NCBI GenBank assembly: GCA_022773585.1
Contig: JALEZZ010000062.1
Coordinates: forward strand, 20,096 to 84,095
Length of the DNA: 64,000 bases
Reading direction: 5' to 3'
Origin: Selenomonas sp.
Lineage (GTDB): Bacteria; Bacillota; Negativicutes; Selenomonadales; Selenomonadaceae
Part shown: in pieces, positions 25,803 to 34,512 of the stretch
Layout of the letters: each line of letters opens with the position of its first letter
How positions within the stretch are numbered: position 1 is the first letter of the stretch
Notes under the pieces: model-generated
What the model saw: only the letters and a program-made list of their open reading frames with translations
Databases searched by the model: none
What the model was told of the DNA's origin: nothing
Made by a program: the position numbers and the translations under genes

Positions 25803-26670
25803 ATTTCTCACGTCCTAGGATGAAGTCTGTCATGCGGCACATGCGCGCGATGGGGCGCACGTCGTGGACGCGCACCATGTCGGCGCCCTTCGTGATGGCG
25901 ACGACGCACGAGGCGCCCGTGGCCTCCATGCGCTCGTCCACCGGCAGGCCGAGCGTGTCGCCGATGAAGCGCTTGCGGCTCGAGGCGAAGAGCATCGGGT
26001 AGCGCACGCCATTGGCGGTCAGGAGCTCTTCGAGGCGGCGCTGCACGAGGAGGTTCGTTTCGGTGTCCTTGCCAAAGCCGATGCCGGGGTCGAGCAGGAT
26101 GTCCGCGTCCTGCACGCCCGCTGCATGCGCGATGGCAAGGGATTTCTGGAAGAAGGCCTGCATGGCGGCGATGACATCCCCGTCATACGACTTGCCCTGC
26201 TGGTTGTGCATGACGATGACGGGGCGGTGCGTCCGCGCAGCGACCTCCGCCATCGCGCCCTCGCGCTCGCCCGCGTACTGGAGGCCCCAGATGTCGTTGA
26301 GGATGTGCGCCCCCATCTGCATGGCCTTTTCGGCCGTCGCGGCATGGTAGGTGTCGACGGAAATGGGGACGGGGCAGGCGGGCAGGAGCTTTTCAAGCAG
26401 CGGCAGCAGGCGCGCCTGCTCTTCCTCAGGCGTCAGCGCCGCCGAGCCCGGCCGCGTGGATTCCGCGCCGACATCGATGAGATCTGCCCCACCATCGACC
26501 ATCTCGCGCATGTGCGCGAGCGCCGTCTCGGCCGTGTCATAGCGGCCGCCGTCAGAAAAGGAGTCCGGCGTGACATTGAGGATGCCCATGACGAGGGTGC
26601 GGCGGCCGACGGTCAATGTCTTGCCGTCGGGAAAATGATAGGTATAGATGGGACAAGATGGAATTTTCAT
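25786..26670 (-). CDS. folP: Dihydropteroate synthase
   Basis: 294 aa TIM barrel. Pterin/PABA-binding motifs MGILNVTPDSFSDGG and DVGAESTRPGSAAL, then DPGIGFGKD and the C-terminal VRVHDV with conserved Arg-His. It condenses p-aminobenzoate with the pterin pyrophosphate, and is the target of sulfonamides. Start at ATG 26670 with GAGG upstream; a 70-bp gap separates it from folE. Confidence 0.96.
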   Translation of the reverse strand: MKIPSCPIYTYHFPDGKTLTVGRRTLVMGILNVTPDSFSDGGRYDTAETALAHMREMVDGGADLIDVGAESTRPGSAALTPEEEQARLLPLLEKLLPACPVPISVDTYHAATAEKAMQMGAHILNDIWGLQYAGEREGAMAEVAARTHRPVIVMHNQQGKSYDGDVIAAMQAFFQKSLAIAHAAGVQDADILLDPGIGFGKDTETNLLVQRRLEELLTANGVRYPMLFASSRKRFIGDTLGLPVDERMEATGASCVVAITKGADMVRVHDVRPIARMCRMTDFILGREKYAENK

Positions 26671-26740
26671 TAATAGAATCGCCTCGATCGTTCTTATATC
26701 ATATATCTTCGCAGTATACAATCACGGAAATTGTCAAGCC

Positions 26741-26797
26741 CTACCTTCGACACTCCCCCTGCCCCTGCGGGCCCTCCCCCCTCTGAGAGGGGGGCTT
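26741..26797. repeat. Repeat B, copy 7, forming the folE 3' end
   Basis: CTACCTTCG, ACTCCCCC, GCCCCTGCGGGC-type hairpin, then CCCCCCTCTGAGAGGGGGGC. The minus-strand TAG of the conserved end is the folE stop. Confidence 0.9.
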
Positions 26798-27352
26798 CAA
26801 TAATGCCCATGCTTGCTGGGAAAGCAAAAAATTATTCGCAAAAACACCGATTGTCTCGCTCGTGGTGGTTTCTGTGCCATAGGTACCGCCCTCGCGCAGC
26901 GTCATGCAGAGCTGGCGGGCATGGCAGACGGCGAGGACACCCGTCGCACCGAGGCCGCGCTGGACGGCGTCGGCGATGTCGTGCGTCAGGCGTTCCTGCA
27001 GCTGCGGGCGGTGCGCGGCAATGGCCACGGCTTCGACGAAGTGCGTGAAGCCTGCGATACGGCCGCCGTTCGGCTGGTAGACGATGTCGACGGTGCCGAA
27101 GAACGGCACGAGATGATGCTCGCACATCGAGAAAAACGGGATGCCCTGCACGGCGACAAGGCCCGAGCTCCCCGCCTCGATGGGCTCGCCGAACGCCTCT
27201 GCCGCGTCCCGTCCGAGGCCGTCAAAGAGGTAGGCATACATCTCCGCGACGCGCGCCGGCGTCTTTTCCATCCCCGCTGCCTCAGCATCCACGCCAAGCG
27301 CCGCGAGAAATTCGCGCACGGCATGTTCTGCGCGCACGGCATCCACGGCCAT
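26741..27352 (-). CDS. folE: GTP cyclohydrolase I with repeat-encoded C-terminus
   Basis: 203 aa. Zinc and active-site motifs FSMCEHHLVPFFG and RQLCMTLR are present, with ERLTHDIADAVQ and VDIVYQPNG typical of FolE. First step of folate synthesis. From about residue 186 the sequence (LKPPSQRGEGPQGQGECRR) is encoded entirely by B copy 7, whose conserved CGAAGGTAG end supplies the stop codon. The native tail was therefore replaced or extended by a repeat. First gene of the folate operon. Confidence 0.93.
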   Translation of the reverse strand: MAVDAVRAEHAVREFLAALGVDAEAAGMEKTPARVAEMYAYLFDGLGRDAAEAFGEPIEAGSSGLVAVQGIPFFSMCEHHLVPFFGTVDIVYQPNGGRIAGFTHFVEAVAIAAHRPQLQERLTHDIADAVQRGLGATGVLAVCHARQLCMTLREGGTYGTETTTSETIGVFANNFLLSQQAWALLKPPSQRGEGPQGQGECRR

Positions 27353-27568
27353 CGCAACCACCTGCTTCCAGATTCGCTTCGAATCTTCTGATATTCTTCT
27401 ATTTTATAACGCATGGTCATGGCCGTCAATCATTTCTGCATGCAATCATTCGATTTAGTTATCGTCATCCCATTCAGGCAGGAATCAGCCCTGATAAAAT
27501 CGAATACAGGCAGAAGAATCAAGCCATTGCACACAAAGAATCAAAGAATCTGAAGAGGGGGCATCATC

Positions 27569-27844
27569 ATGCTCAAGAAAGAAATGACACGCGAGGCTAT
27601 GTTCGACGCGCTCGAACAGGATTACGACGGCCTCATGAATCTCGGCGACATCTACGGCGCCCGCGGCGTGGAGGCCGCGATCGACACGATTCATCTCTAC
27701 GAACAGGCACTCCAGCTCGCCTGCGAGGAAATTCAGAAGAGCCGCGCAAAGAAGTTTACGGACACGAAGACCGCGCCAGAAATCTTCGACGAGTATATCG
27801 CGTATGCGAAATCAACGGATTACGGAGAAGACAGCGAACACTGA
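27569..27844 (+). CDS. Small conserved-looking protein of unknown function
   Basis: 91 aa, mostly helical and acidic, soluble: LKKEMTREAMFDALEQDYDGLMNLGDIYGARG, then VEAAIDTIHLYEQALQLACEEIQKSRAKK. No motif recognised. Good Shine-Dalgarno (GAGGGGG) and its own terminator (shared with convergent pgi), so it is very likely translated. Confidence 0.7.
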   Translation: MLKKEMTREAMFDALEQDYDGLMNLGDIYGARGVEAAIDTIHLYEQALQLACEEIQKSRAKKFTDTKTAPEIFDEYIAYAKSTDYGEDSEH

Positions 27845-27848
27845 ACAA

Positions 27849-27886
27849 AAAAACTGCGAAGGGATTTCCCCTCCGCAGTTTTTTAT
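27849..27886. terminator. Bidirectional terminator between the small protein gene and pgi
   Basis: AAAAAACTGCGAAGGGA / TCCCCTCCGCAGTTTTTT: hairpin with A-run and T-run, usable by both convergent genes. Confidence 0.85.
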
Positions 27887-27901
27887 TTGCAGGAACCAGC
27901 T

Positions 27902-29365
27902 TTATTTCTTGTCCATTTCCTTCTTCATCTCATTGAGGCGCGGCCACATGATCTTCTTGTAGGCCTCGACGCCCGGCTGGTCGAAGGCATCGACATCAGC
28001 GAGCTCGCCTTCGTAAGCGACGGACATCGCGAGCATGTAGAGGAGCTCGCCGAGATGGTAGGCGTTGAGCTCCGGCAGCGTGAAGCAGGCGTTGTAGCGA
28101 TGGTTCGACGTCAGTGCGTCCGCGTTGGACTGGCGCGCCGTCTCGAGGGCCTGGCTCATCGTGACGCCGGCGATGTCCGCGAGCTTCTTCGCCTCGGGGA
28201 AGACGTTCGGGATGGCGTAGTCGTTCTGGAAGTGCCCAATCTTGATGAACTGCACGACCTTGTTGAGCTTGCCCTGCTGATGCTGCTGCGTCTGCGAATG
28301 CATGTCGCGCGTGCCGACAGCGACGAGCGGCGTACGGCCGTAGCAGACTTCCTTGCCCTCTTTGTTGTACTGCTTGCCGAGCGACTCTGCGAGCAGCTGG
28401 ATGTACCACTCGGAAATGGACTGCATGTAGTCGCCATACGGCATCATGACCTCGATGTCACGGCCGTGCTTCTCGGAAGCGGCGAACTTCAGCGCAGCGT
28501 TGAGCATGGCCGGATTCTGCCAGATGTCGTCGTTCTGGCAAGCTTTGTCCATGTCCTGCGCGCCCTGGAGGAAGCTCTTGATGTCGAAGCCGACGCAGGC
28601 AGCGAGCGAGAGACCGACTTCGCAGAAGATGGAGAAGCGGCCGCCGACACCGTCCGGCACGGCATACTGCGGCCAGTTGTGCTTGATGGCGAGCTTCTTG
28701 AGGAGCGTCTGGTTCTCCATGTTCGGATCCGTGACGGCGACGACTTCCTGTTCGACGTTCGCGCATTTCTTGAGCTCGTCATAGATGACGAGGAAGTTCG
28801 ACATCGTGTCGAGCGTGCCGCCCGATTTCGAGATGACGAGCAGCAGCACCTTGAGCTTGCGGCCCTGATGGCTCTGCGAGATCTCGCCCATCTTCTCGAG
28901 GTGGTGGATGAGGTCATGCGTGCGCTGCGGGTCGATGTTGTTGCCCGAGAAATAGACTTTCGGGAAGCCCTGGCGCTCTTCTTTCGACATGGCGTTCCAG
29001 AACTCGCCGCACTGCACGTCGAAGATGACCTTGTCGCCGAGGTACGAGCCGCCGATGCCGAGCGAGACGACGACGTCGACGTTGTCCTTGACATGGTCCG
29101 TGAGCTCCTGCAGGTGCTTCATCGACGACGGGGAGTTCAGATGGCCCTCCTCGACGTACGGCAGCTGCGAGAACAGCACCTTCTCCGGCTCGCCGTCCTT
29201 CGACAGATGCGCGCGGATGAAGCCCTTCTCGCGCATGACCTTCATGGCCTCGTGGGCTTTCTTGAGGTCGGCTTCATACGATTTGAGGTCGGCCTCCGTG
29301 ACCTTGCCCTCGCCATACAGGTTGTCATAGTCGAATTCGAACCCGGATTTCAGTTTCAAACTCAT
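27902..29365 (-). CDS. pgi: Glucose-6-phosphate isomerase
   Basis: 487 aa. SIS-fold enzyme with LGIGGSYLG, VISKSGGTLDT (phosphate binding) and the C-terminal FDQPGVEAYK region with the catalytic Lys; VGLSLAACVGFDI fits as well. Interconverts glucose-6-P and fructose-6-P, linking the amino-sugar route at the start of the window to the hexose-phosphate pool. Start at ATG 29365, GAGGAG 10 nt upstream. A -10-like TATAAT lies at 29447-29442. Confidence 0.95.
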   Translation of the reverse strand: MSLKLKSGFEFDYDNLYGEGKVTEADLKSYEADLKKAHEAMKVMREKGFIRAHLSKDGEPEKVLFSQLPYVEEGHLNSPSSMKHLQELTDHVKDNVDVVVSLGIGGSYLGDKVIFDVQCGEFWNAMSKEERQGFPKVYFSGNNIDPQRTHDLIHHLEKMGEISQSHQGRKLKVLLLVISKSGGTLDTMSNFLVIYDELKKCANVEQEVVAVTDPNMENQTLLKKLAIKHNWPQYAVPDGVGGRFSIFCEVGLSLAACVGFDIKSFLQGAQDMDKACQNDDIWQNPAMLNAALKFAASEKHGRDIEVMMPYGDYMQSISEWYIQLLAESLGKQYNKEGKEVCYGRTPLVAVGTRDMHSQTQQHQQGKLNKVVQFIKIGHFQNDYAIPNVFPEAKKLADIAGVTMSQALETARQSNADALTSNHRYNACFTLPELNAYHLGELLYMLAMSVAYEGELADVDAFDQPGVEAYKKIMWPRLNEMKKEMDKK

Positions 29366-29537
29366 GATCTGAACACTCCTCTTTCTTGATTCCATTCAAA
29401 ATCTTGCGCATCTGTCATCAAGTGCGCGATACGCTGTGTTTATTATATCATGAGTTCGCGCGAGTGGGAACATCTTCTCGCGCATTTTGGAGCGGTTGCC
29501 GGAATTTGTTCCAAACAAAGAAACAATCGAAAAAATA

Positions 29538-29575
29538 CAGGAGCCGCAGCTTCTGCTTGCTGCGGCTCCTGCCGG
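29538..29575 (-). terminator. Terminator after the phosphohexomutase gene
   Basis: Minus strand CAGGAGCCGCAGC / GCTGCGGCTCCTG followed by TATTTTTTC. Confidence 0.85.
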
Positions 29576-29598
29576 AAACGCTATCGATTTCTTGAAAA

Positions 29599-30951
29599 TT
29601 ACTTGCGGATTTCCGCGAGGAGTTCCTTCGTCTTTTCCTCGCAGAGCTTCTTGTCGCCGCGCGTCTCGATGTTGAGGCGGATGACGGGCTCCGTGTTGGA
29701 CTTGCGGAGGTTGAAGCGCCACTCGGGGAACTCGACGGAGAGGCCGTCGACTTTCGTGACTTTGCCCTTCGGGCCGTAGTCGGCTTCGATGCGGTCGAGC
29801 ACGGCCTGCGCATCGGCGACTTTGCTGTTGATCTCGCCCGAAATCGGGAATTTCTCCATGCGCTCTTTCATGAGGTCGGAGAGCGTCTTGCCGCCGGCCT
29901 GCGAGAGGAGCTCGAGGACGAGCAGCCACGGAATCATGCCGCTGTCGCAGTAGGAGAAATCACGGAAATAATGATGGGCGCTCATTTCGCCGCCATAGAC
30001 GGCGTTGACTTTGCGCATCTTGTCCTTGATGAAGGCATGGCCGCTCTTGCACATGACGGCCTCGCCGCCATTCTCCTCGCAGATCTCGATCGTGTTCCAG
30101 ATCAGACGCGGGTCGTAGATGATCTTCGCGCCCGGGTTCTTGGCGAGGAACGCTTTGGCGAGGAAGCCTACCATATAGTAGCCTTCGATGAAGCCGCCCT
30201 TTTCGTCAAAGAGGAAGCAGCGGTCGAAGTCGCCGTCCCATGCCACGCCGACGTCCGCATGCTGCTCGCGCACGACTTTCGCCGTCGCTTCGCGGTTCTC
30301 CTGCAGGATCGGGTTCGGCACGCCGTTCGGGAAGTTGCCGTCCGGCTCGTTGTAGACCTTGATGAGGTCGAACGGGAGCTTCTTCTCGAGCGCGTTGATG
30401 ATCGGGCCGGCCGCGCCGTTGCCCGTGTTTGCGACGACCTTGAACGGCTTGAGCTTCGAGACGTCGACATAGGAGAGGATGTGGTCGACATACTCGTCGA
30501 GGACGTCTTTCGTCTCGACCTTGCCCGTGGCGGCCTTCGGCTCGAACGTGCCCTCCATGACGGCTTTTTCGATGTCCTTGAGGCCCGTGTCGCTCGAGAT
30601 CGGGCGCGACTCTTTCTGGACGAACTTCATGCCGTTGTACTCTTTCGGGTTGTGGCTGGCCGTGATCATGATGCCGCCATCGAGGCCGAAATGCGCCGTC
30701 GTGAAGTAGATCATCTCCGTGCCGCACTGGCCGATGTCCATGACGTCGCAGCCGGCTTCCGTGAGGCCTTTGACGAGCGCGTCGCGGATGGACGGTCCCG
30801 AGAGGCGGATGTCGTGGCCGACAGCGACTTTCTTCGCGTCGAAGAGGCCCGGGAAGACGCGGCCGATGCGATACGCGAGCTCTTCGTTGACGTCCTCCGG
30901 ATACACGCCGCGGATGTCGTAAGCGCCAAAGCCTTTGTTGCTGAGTTTCAT
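29599..30951 (-). CDS. Phosphomannomutase/phosphoglucomutase
   Basis: 450 aa, full four-domain alpha-D-phosphohexomutase. Starts FGAYDIRGVYPEDV; phosphoserine loop MITASHNPKEYNG; metal-binding DGDFDRC; sugar-binding GGEMSAHHYF; phosphate-binding SNTEPVIRLN. GEMSAHH is typical of the bifunctional PMM/PGM group (AlgC/ManB). It supplies mannose-1-P and glucose-1-P for surface polysaccharides, matching the ugd and glycosyltransferases at 47-57 kb. Confidence 0.95.
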   Translation of the reverse strand: MKLSNKGFGAYDIRGVYPEDVNEELAYRIGRVFPGLFDAKKVAVGHDIRLSGPSIRDALVKGLTEAGCDVMDIGQCGTEMIYFTTAHFGLDGGIMITASHNPKEYNGMKFVQKESRPISSDTGLKDIEKAVMEGTFEPKAATGKVETKDVLDEYVDHILSYVDVSKLKPFKVVANTGNGAAGPIINALEKKLPFDLIKVYNEPDGNFPNGVPNPILQENREATAKVVREQHADVGVAWDGDFDRCFLFDEKGGFIEGYYMVGFLAKAFLAKNPGAKIIYDPRLIWNTIEICEENGGEAVMCKSGHAFIKDKMRKVNAVYGGEMSAHHYFRDFSYCDSGMIPWLLVLELLSQAGGKTLSDLMKERMEKFPISGEINSKVADAQAVLDRIEADYGPKGKVTKVDGLSVEFPEWRFNLRKSNTEPVIRLNIETRGDKKLCEEKTKELLAEIRK

Positions 30952-31068
30952 AGAGAAATACCCCCTTATTTATTCTTGAAATCTCATAGATGAATCGCAT
31001 TGTCTTTCTTTTTTGTATATTCTAGGAACTGGCAGAAAAATCCTTCATCCAAGAGGGAATTTTTGGGT

Positions 31069-31110
31069 GTCGCAATTGCAACATCGATTTTAACAACTGC
31101 CTGCTATAAT
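31069..31110 (+). promoter_or_regulatory. crp-ccm promoter with dyad operator
   Basis: Dyad GTCGC-AATT-GCAAC (31069-31082), 22 nt, then -10 TATAAT (31105-31110). The nrfHA promoter has GTTGC-CGCT-GCAAC with the same 22-nt spacing. The dyad centre falls near -41.5, the class II position for Crp/Fnr activators. No good -35 box is seen. Confidence 0.75.
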
Positions 31111-31143
31111 GAGAGACAATGAACCGAAAGAAGGCTGGTACAT

Positions 31144-31821
31144 GTGACAAAAGATGAGGAACTCAGCGACCTGCCGTTCTTCCACGACCTCGCCGCCGAC
31201 GAGATCCGGCGCTTCCTGCATGCGACGGGCTCGGGGGAGAAACGCTATGCGAAGGGCGACCGTATCCTGCGCGCCTACGAGGACAACGGCTCGCTCGGCG
31301 TCATCGTCGAGGGGCGGGGCCAAGTGCTGACGGAAGACCGCTTCGGGAATGAAGCTTCGAGCCACATGCTTGAGCGCGGCGCGCTCCTCGGCAGCACATC
31401 GGCCATCCTCGGCGCACCAAGCATCGCGTCCGTCGTGGCACTCGTGGAGACGCGCGTGCTCTGGGTGGCCTGGCGTGCGCTGATCACGGCGGGCACGCGG
31501 CTCGGCCGCATCCACGGCATCGTGATGAAGAACCTGCTCGAAGCGTTCTGCCGCAAGAACTACCTCATGACGCAGAAAATCGAGGTGCTGTCGCAAAAGA
31601 CGTTGCGCGAGCGCATCATCCTGTACCTCCTGCAGCGCGAGGCAGCGCAGGAAACGGCGGACGTCACGGTGCCGGGACGCCTCCAGCTCGCACGGGAGCT
31701 CTCGTGCAACCGCAGCGCATTGACGCGCGAAATCCGCACGATGGAGGACGGCGGCCTGCTGACGACAGGGGAAGAGTGGATGCGTCTCAATCACGCGCGG
31801 CTCGAGGAGGAGCACAAATGA
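31144..31821 (+). CDS. Crp/Fnr-family regulator, first gene of the ccm operon
   Basis: 225 aa. Beta-roll sensor (GDRILRAYEDNGSLGVIVEGRG, ERGALLGSTSAILG), dimer helix and C-terminal helix-turn-helix (RLQLARELSCNRSALTREIRTMEDGGLL). No FNR-type Cys cluster, so the signal is unknown. GTG start at 31144. Its TGA overlaps the ccmAB ATG (ATGA), so it is coupled to cytochrome c maturation, and it is the best candidate to bind the shared dyad at its own promoter and at nrfHA. Confidence 0.92.
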   Translation: MTKDEELSDLPFFHDLAADEIRRFLHATGSGEKRYAKGDRILRAYEDNGSLGVIVEGRGQVLTEDRFGNEASSHMLERGALLGSTSAILGAPSIASVVALVETRVLWVAWRALITAGTRLGRIHGIVMKNLLEAFCRKNYLMTQKIEVLSQKTLRERIILYLLQREAAQETADVTVPGRLQLARELSCNRSALTREIRTMEDGGLLTTGEEWMRLNHARLEEEHK

Positions 31822-33254
31822 AGGGACGCATCGCCGTGACGTTTGAAGGCGTGTCGAAACGCTTTGGCGACCATGCGGTGCTCGAAAACATCTCTTGCAC
31901 GCTCACAGGCGGCCGCATCGTCGCCATCACAGGGCGGAACGGCAGCGGCAAGTCAACGTTTTTGCGCCTCGCCGGGCATCTGCTGCGGCCGAGCGAAGGG
32001 CGCGTCGTCGTCAGCGCCTCTGCCCCGCTGGCACGCGACGGCCTGCGCCGCCATCTCGGCCTGCTGTCGCCGGAGCTCGCGCTGTCGCCGGAGCTCACGG
32101 GGCTTGAGAATCTCGACTTCCTCGCGGGCCTGCGCGGCAGGACGCTCGCAGATGACGAAAAAGCGGCCCTGCTTCAGCGCGTCGGCCTCGCGCCCGAAGA
32201 CGCCCGAAAGCGCGCAAGGGCCTGCTCGACCGGCCAGCGCCAGCGCCTCGCCCTCGCCGTCCTGATCGCAAGCAGCGCCGACCTCTGGCTGCTCGACGAG
32301 CCGGGAGCAAATCTCGACGATGCGGGAAAAGATGTCGTGCAGAGAGAAGCACGAACGGCAGCGAAGCGAGGGGCGCTCGTACTGGTTGCAACGAATGATG
32401 CGAACGAAGCAGCGTGGGCAGATAATGTTTTAGCACTCGGAAACGCCCCGCTCATGCAGCAACAGGCTGTTGCCGGCAGCACTACCACCCAAGCCCCCCT
32501 CTCAGAGGGGGGAGGGCCGCTTGCGGCAGGGGGAGTGGCGAAGGTAGGAACAAGCTCGCTCAACGATTTTATGGTCGAAGGCACGAGTCCTTCCTCTGCC
32601 ACCATCCATCTTCTTCGCCGCGAGCTCGTCTCGGCCCTGCGTTCCCGCTCTTCCCTTGCGGTCATGGCGCTCTTCGCCGTCACGGCGCTCCTCGCGCTTT
32701 CGATGGCCCTCGGCGGCACGATGCTCGCGCCGGCGCCGCTTTCGGCGATGCTCTGGGCGCTCTTGTTCTTTGCGAGCTCCATGGGGCTCGGCGGGACGTT
32801 TGCGGCTGATGAAGCATCGGGGACACTGCTCGCTCTGCGCGTTTACGGCGCGGGGCAGGCCGTGCTCTATGGCAAGACGGCATTCTCGTTTCTGATGCTC
32901 CTGCTGCTCGCCGTCGTGCTCGTGCCGCTGTTCTTCATCCTGCTCGATGCTGCCTGCACCGCGCCGTTCTTATTCCTCGCCGCACTCGTGCTCGGCCTGC
33001 TCGGCCTTGCGGCGGCGGGGACGCTGCTCTCGGCACTCACGGCAGGCTCCGGTGATCGAGCCGCAGGCGGGCTGCTGCCCGTGCTGCTGCTCCCCGTCAT
33101 CCTCCCCGTCTTCCTGCCCGCCGTCTCCCTGACGCAGGCCGCGCTCGGAGGACGGGAGGCAGGCCTTTCGATGCTCGTCGGCATGGGGCTCTACGACCTC
33201 CTGCTGCTCGTCGGTGCGTCGCTGCTGTTCGACGCACTGTGGTATGAGGACTGA
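31818..33254 (+). CDS. CcmA-CcmB fusion, haem-handling ABC transporter, with repeat B in linker
   Basis: 478 aa. Residues 1 to about 215 are an ABC ATPase: Walker A GRNGSGKS (39-46), signature STGQRQRLALAV (degenerate LSGGQ), Walker B LWLLDEPGANLD. About 255-478 are a six-helix CcmB-like permease (SALRSRSSLAVMALFAVTALL, SSMGLGGTFAADEASGTL). The linker (about 226-244, APLSEGGGPLAAGGVAKVG) is B copy 8, read in the same frame as in the DHFR gene. In System I the ATPase drives release of haem-loaded CcmE. CcmA and CcmB are normally separate chains. Confidence 0.9.
   Translation: MKGRIAVTFEGVSKRFGDHAVLENISCTLTGGRIVAITGRNGSGKSTFLRLAGHLLRPSEGRVVVSASAPLARDGLRRHLGLLSPELALSPELTGLENLDFLAGLRGRTLADDEKAALLQRVGLAPEDARKRARACSTGQRQRLALAVLIASSADLWLLDEPGANLDDAGKDVVQREARTAAKRGALVLVATNDANEAAWADNVLALGNAPLMQQQAVAGSTTTQAPLSEGGGPLAAGGVAKVGTSSLNDFMVEGTSPSSATIHLLRRELVSALRSRSSLAVMALFAVTALLALSMALGGTMLAPAPLSAMLWALLFFASSMGLGGTFAADEASGTLLALRVYGAGQAVLYGKTAFSFLMLLLLAVVLVPLFFILLDAACTAPFLFLAALVLGLLGLAAAGTLLSALTAGSGDRAAGGLLPVLLLPVILPVFLPAVSLTQAALGGREAGLSMLVGMGLYDLLLLVGASLLFDALWYED
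32493..32548. repeat. Repeat B, copy 8, inside the ccmAB linker
   Basis: GCCCCCCTCTCAGAGGGGGG, CCGCTTGCGG hairpin, GGGGGAGTGGCGAAGGTAG. Open in the ccmAB frame. Confidence 0.92.
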
Positions 33255-33267
33255 CCGACGCCATCAG

Positions 33268-33461
33268 GCTCCCTCTCAGAGGGAGCTGTCAGCGAAGCTG
33301 ACTGAGGGAGTCTCACAAGATAGGCGCATGAAATACACGACTGTAATTTACGCGGGCATCGAAAGCAACTCCGCAGCCCGCATAAGATGCAATCGCAATC
33401 GAAAACCACTAGCTTGTGAGACTCCCTCCGCCCTTCGGGCACCTCCCTCTGGGAGGGAGGC
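33268..33461. repeat. Composite island: B copy 9, palindrome C copy 1, B copy 10 (inverted)
   Basis: B copies at 33268-33311 and 33421-33461 face each other and extend into matching ends (GGAGTCTCACAAG and CTTGTGAGACTCC). Between them, C copy 1 (33338-33395) pairs GACTGTAATTTACGCGGGC with GCCCGCATAAGATGCAATC. The island separates ccmAB from ccmC inside the operon; no gene is seen in these 236 bp. Confidence 0.88.
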
Positions 33462-33490
33462 ATCTCTCCATTTATAACAGGAATAAATTC

Positions 33491-34138
33491 ATGAAACATT
33501 TCACGCTTATCATTATTCTTTTCACGCTTCTTGTCCTCGCGCTCGTCTTCTTCGTCGTTCCTCCTGCCGAGGGCCTCGGAAACTTTGTGCGCATCATCTT
33601 CATCCACATCCCGTGCGCCTGGATTGGCGTGCTGGCGTTCCTCATCGCGGCCGTCTATGCGTGGCGCGTGCTGCGCGGCGCCCGCAATGGTGCGGCCGCA
33701 CCTGCCGCCGTCGCCCGAGCCGACCGCCTCTCGGCGCGTTCGGCCGCGCTCGGCCTTGCGTTCACCGCCGTCGCAACGGTCACGGGCGCAATCTTCTCGC
33801 GGCTGACCTGGGGCGCGTTCTGGAACTGGGATCCGCGGCAGACGACGATTCTCTGCCTGCTGCTGATCTACGCGGCGTATCTCGCGCTGCGCTCCGTCAC
33901 AACTGACCCCGAGCGCCGCGCCCGCGTCTCGGCCGTCTACGCGCTGTTCTCGTTCCTCGCCGTGCCGTTCCTCGTCTTCGTCATCCCGCGCTTCTATTTC
34001 TCCCTGCATCCCGAGCCCGTGCTGAATGCCGCCGGCCATGTGGACATGGATCCCACCATGCTCCTCGTGCTGCTGCTCGCGCTCGCGGACGTCACGCTCA
34101 TCTACGCTGCTCTCTTGCGGAAAGGAGCGACATCATGA
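33491..34138 (+). CDS. ccmC: Haem-handling membrane protein CcmC
   Basis: 215 aa, six helices. Tryptophan-rich haem-handling motif WGAFWNWDPRQTT with flanking conserved His (HIPCAW near 45 and a His in the last loop). It presents haem to CcmE. Start at ATG 33491 with AGGA upstream. It overlaps ccmE by 4 bp. Shorter than typical CcmC (about 240), with an Ala/Arg-rich loop. Confidence 0.92.
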   Translation: MKHFTLIIILFTLLVLALVFFVVPPAEGLGNFVRIIFIHIPCAWIGVLAFLIAAVYAWRVLRGARNGAAAPAAVARADRLSARSAALGLAFTAVATVTGAIFSRLTWGAFWNWDPRQTTILCLLLIYAAYLALRSVTTDPERRARVSAVYALFSFLAVPFLVFVIPRFYFSLHPEPVLNAAGHVDMDPTMLLVLLLALADVTLIYAALLRKGATS

Positions 34139-34512
34139 ACCGAAAAATATTATTTGTCATCATCGCGCTCGCATTTCTGGGCTATGTCGGCTACAGTTTC
34201 ATGGACTCCGTGACGCCTTACGTCGGCATCGCCGAGGCGGAATCCTCAAAGTCGAACGTCCAAGTCAAGGGCCTGCTCGCGAAATCCGCCCCCGCGCCTG
34301 CCATGGACGGCAACGATTTCGTCTTCACGCTCGAAGATGAAGCGGACGGCAAGACGATGGAAGTCCGCTACCATGGCCAGAAACCCGACCAGTTTGACCA
34401 GGCGCACCACATCGTCGCCATCGGCCACTATGACGGTACCGTCTTCCAGGCCGACAAACTCCTGATCAAGTGCCCGTCGAAATATGAAAAAGAAAAGGGG
34501 AATGCCAAATGA
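34135..34512 (+). CDS. ccmE: Haem chaperone CcmE, CxxxY variant
   Basis: 125 aa: N-terminal anchor (5-20), OB-fold beta barrel (VQVKGLLAKS, VFTLEDEADGKTMEVRYHG), C-terminal haem-binding site. The canonical His of HxxxY is replaced by Cys113 in CPSKY (113-117), the CxxxY type described in Desulfovibrio and archaea and associated with System I* lacking CcmH. It relays haem between CcmC and CcmF. Overlaps both neighbours by 4 bp. Confidence 0.92.
   Translation: MNRKILFVIIALAFLGYVGYSFMDSVTPYVGIAEAESSKSNVQVKGLLAKSAPAPAMDGNDFVFTLEDEADGKTMEVRYHGQKPDQFDQAHHIVAIGHYDGTVFQADKLLIKCPSKYEKEKGNAK

Noticed and set aside
27362..27568. Tetrahydrofolate riboswitch upstream of folE
   Set aside because: Read on the minus strand, the leader lacks the conserved elements of that class; only short hairpins are visible.
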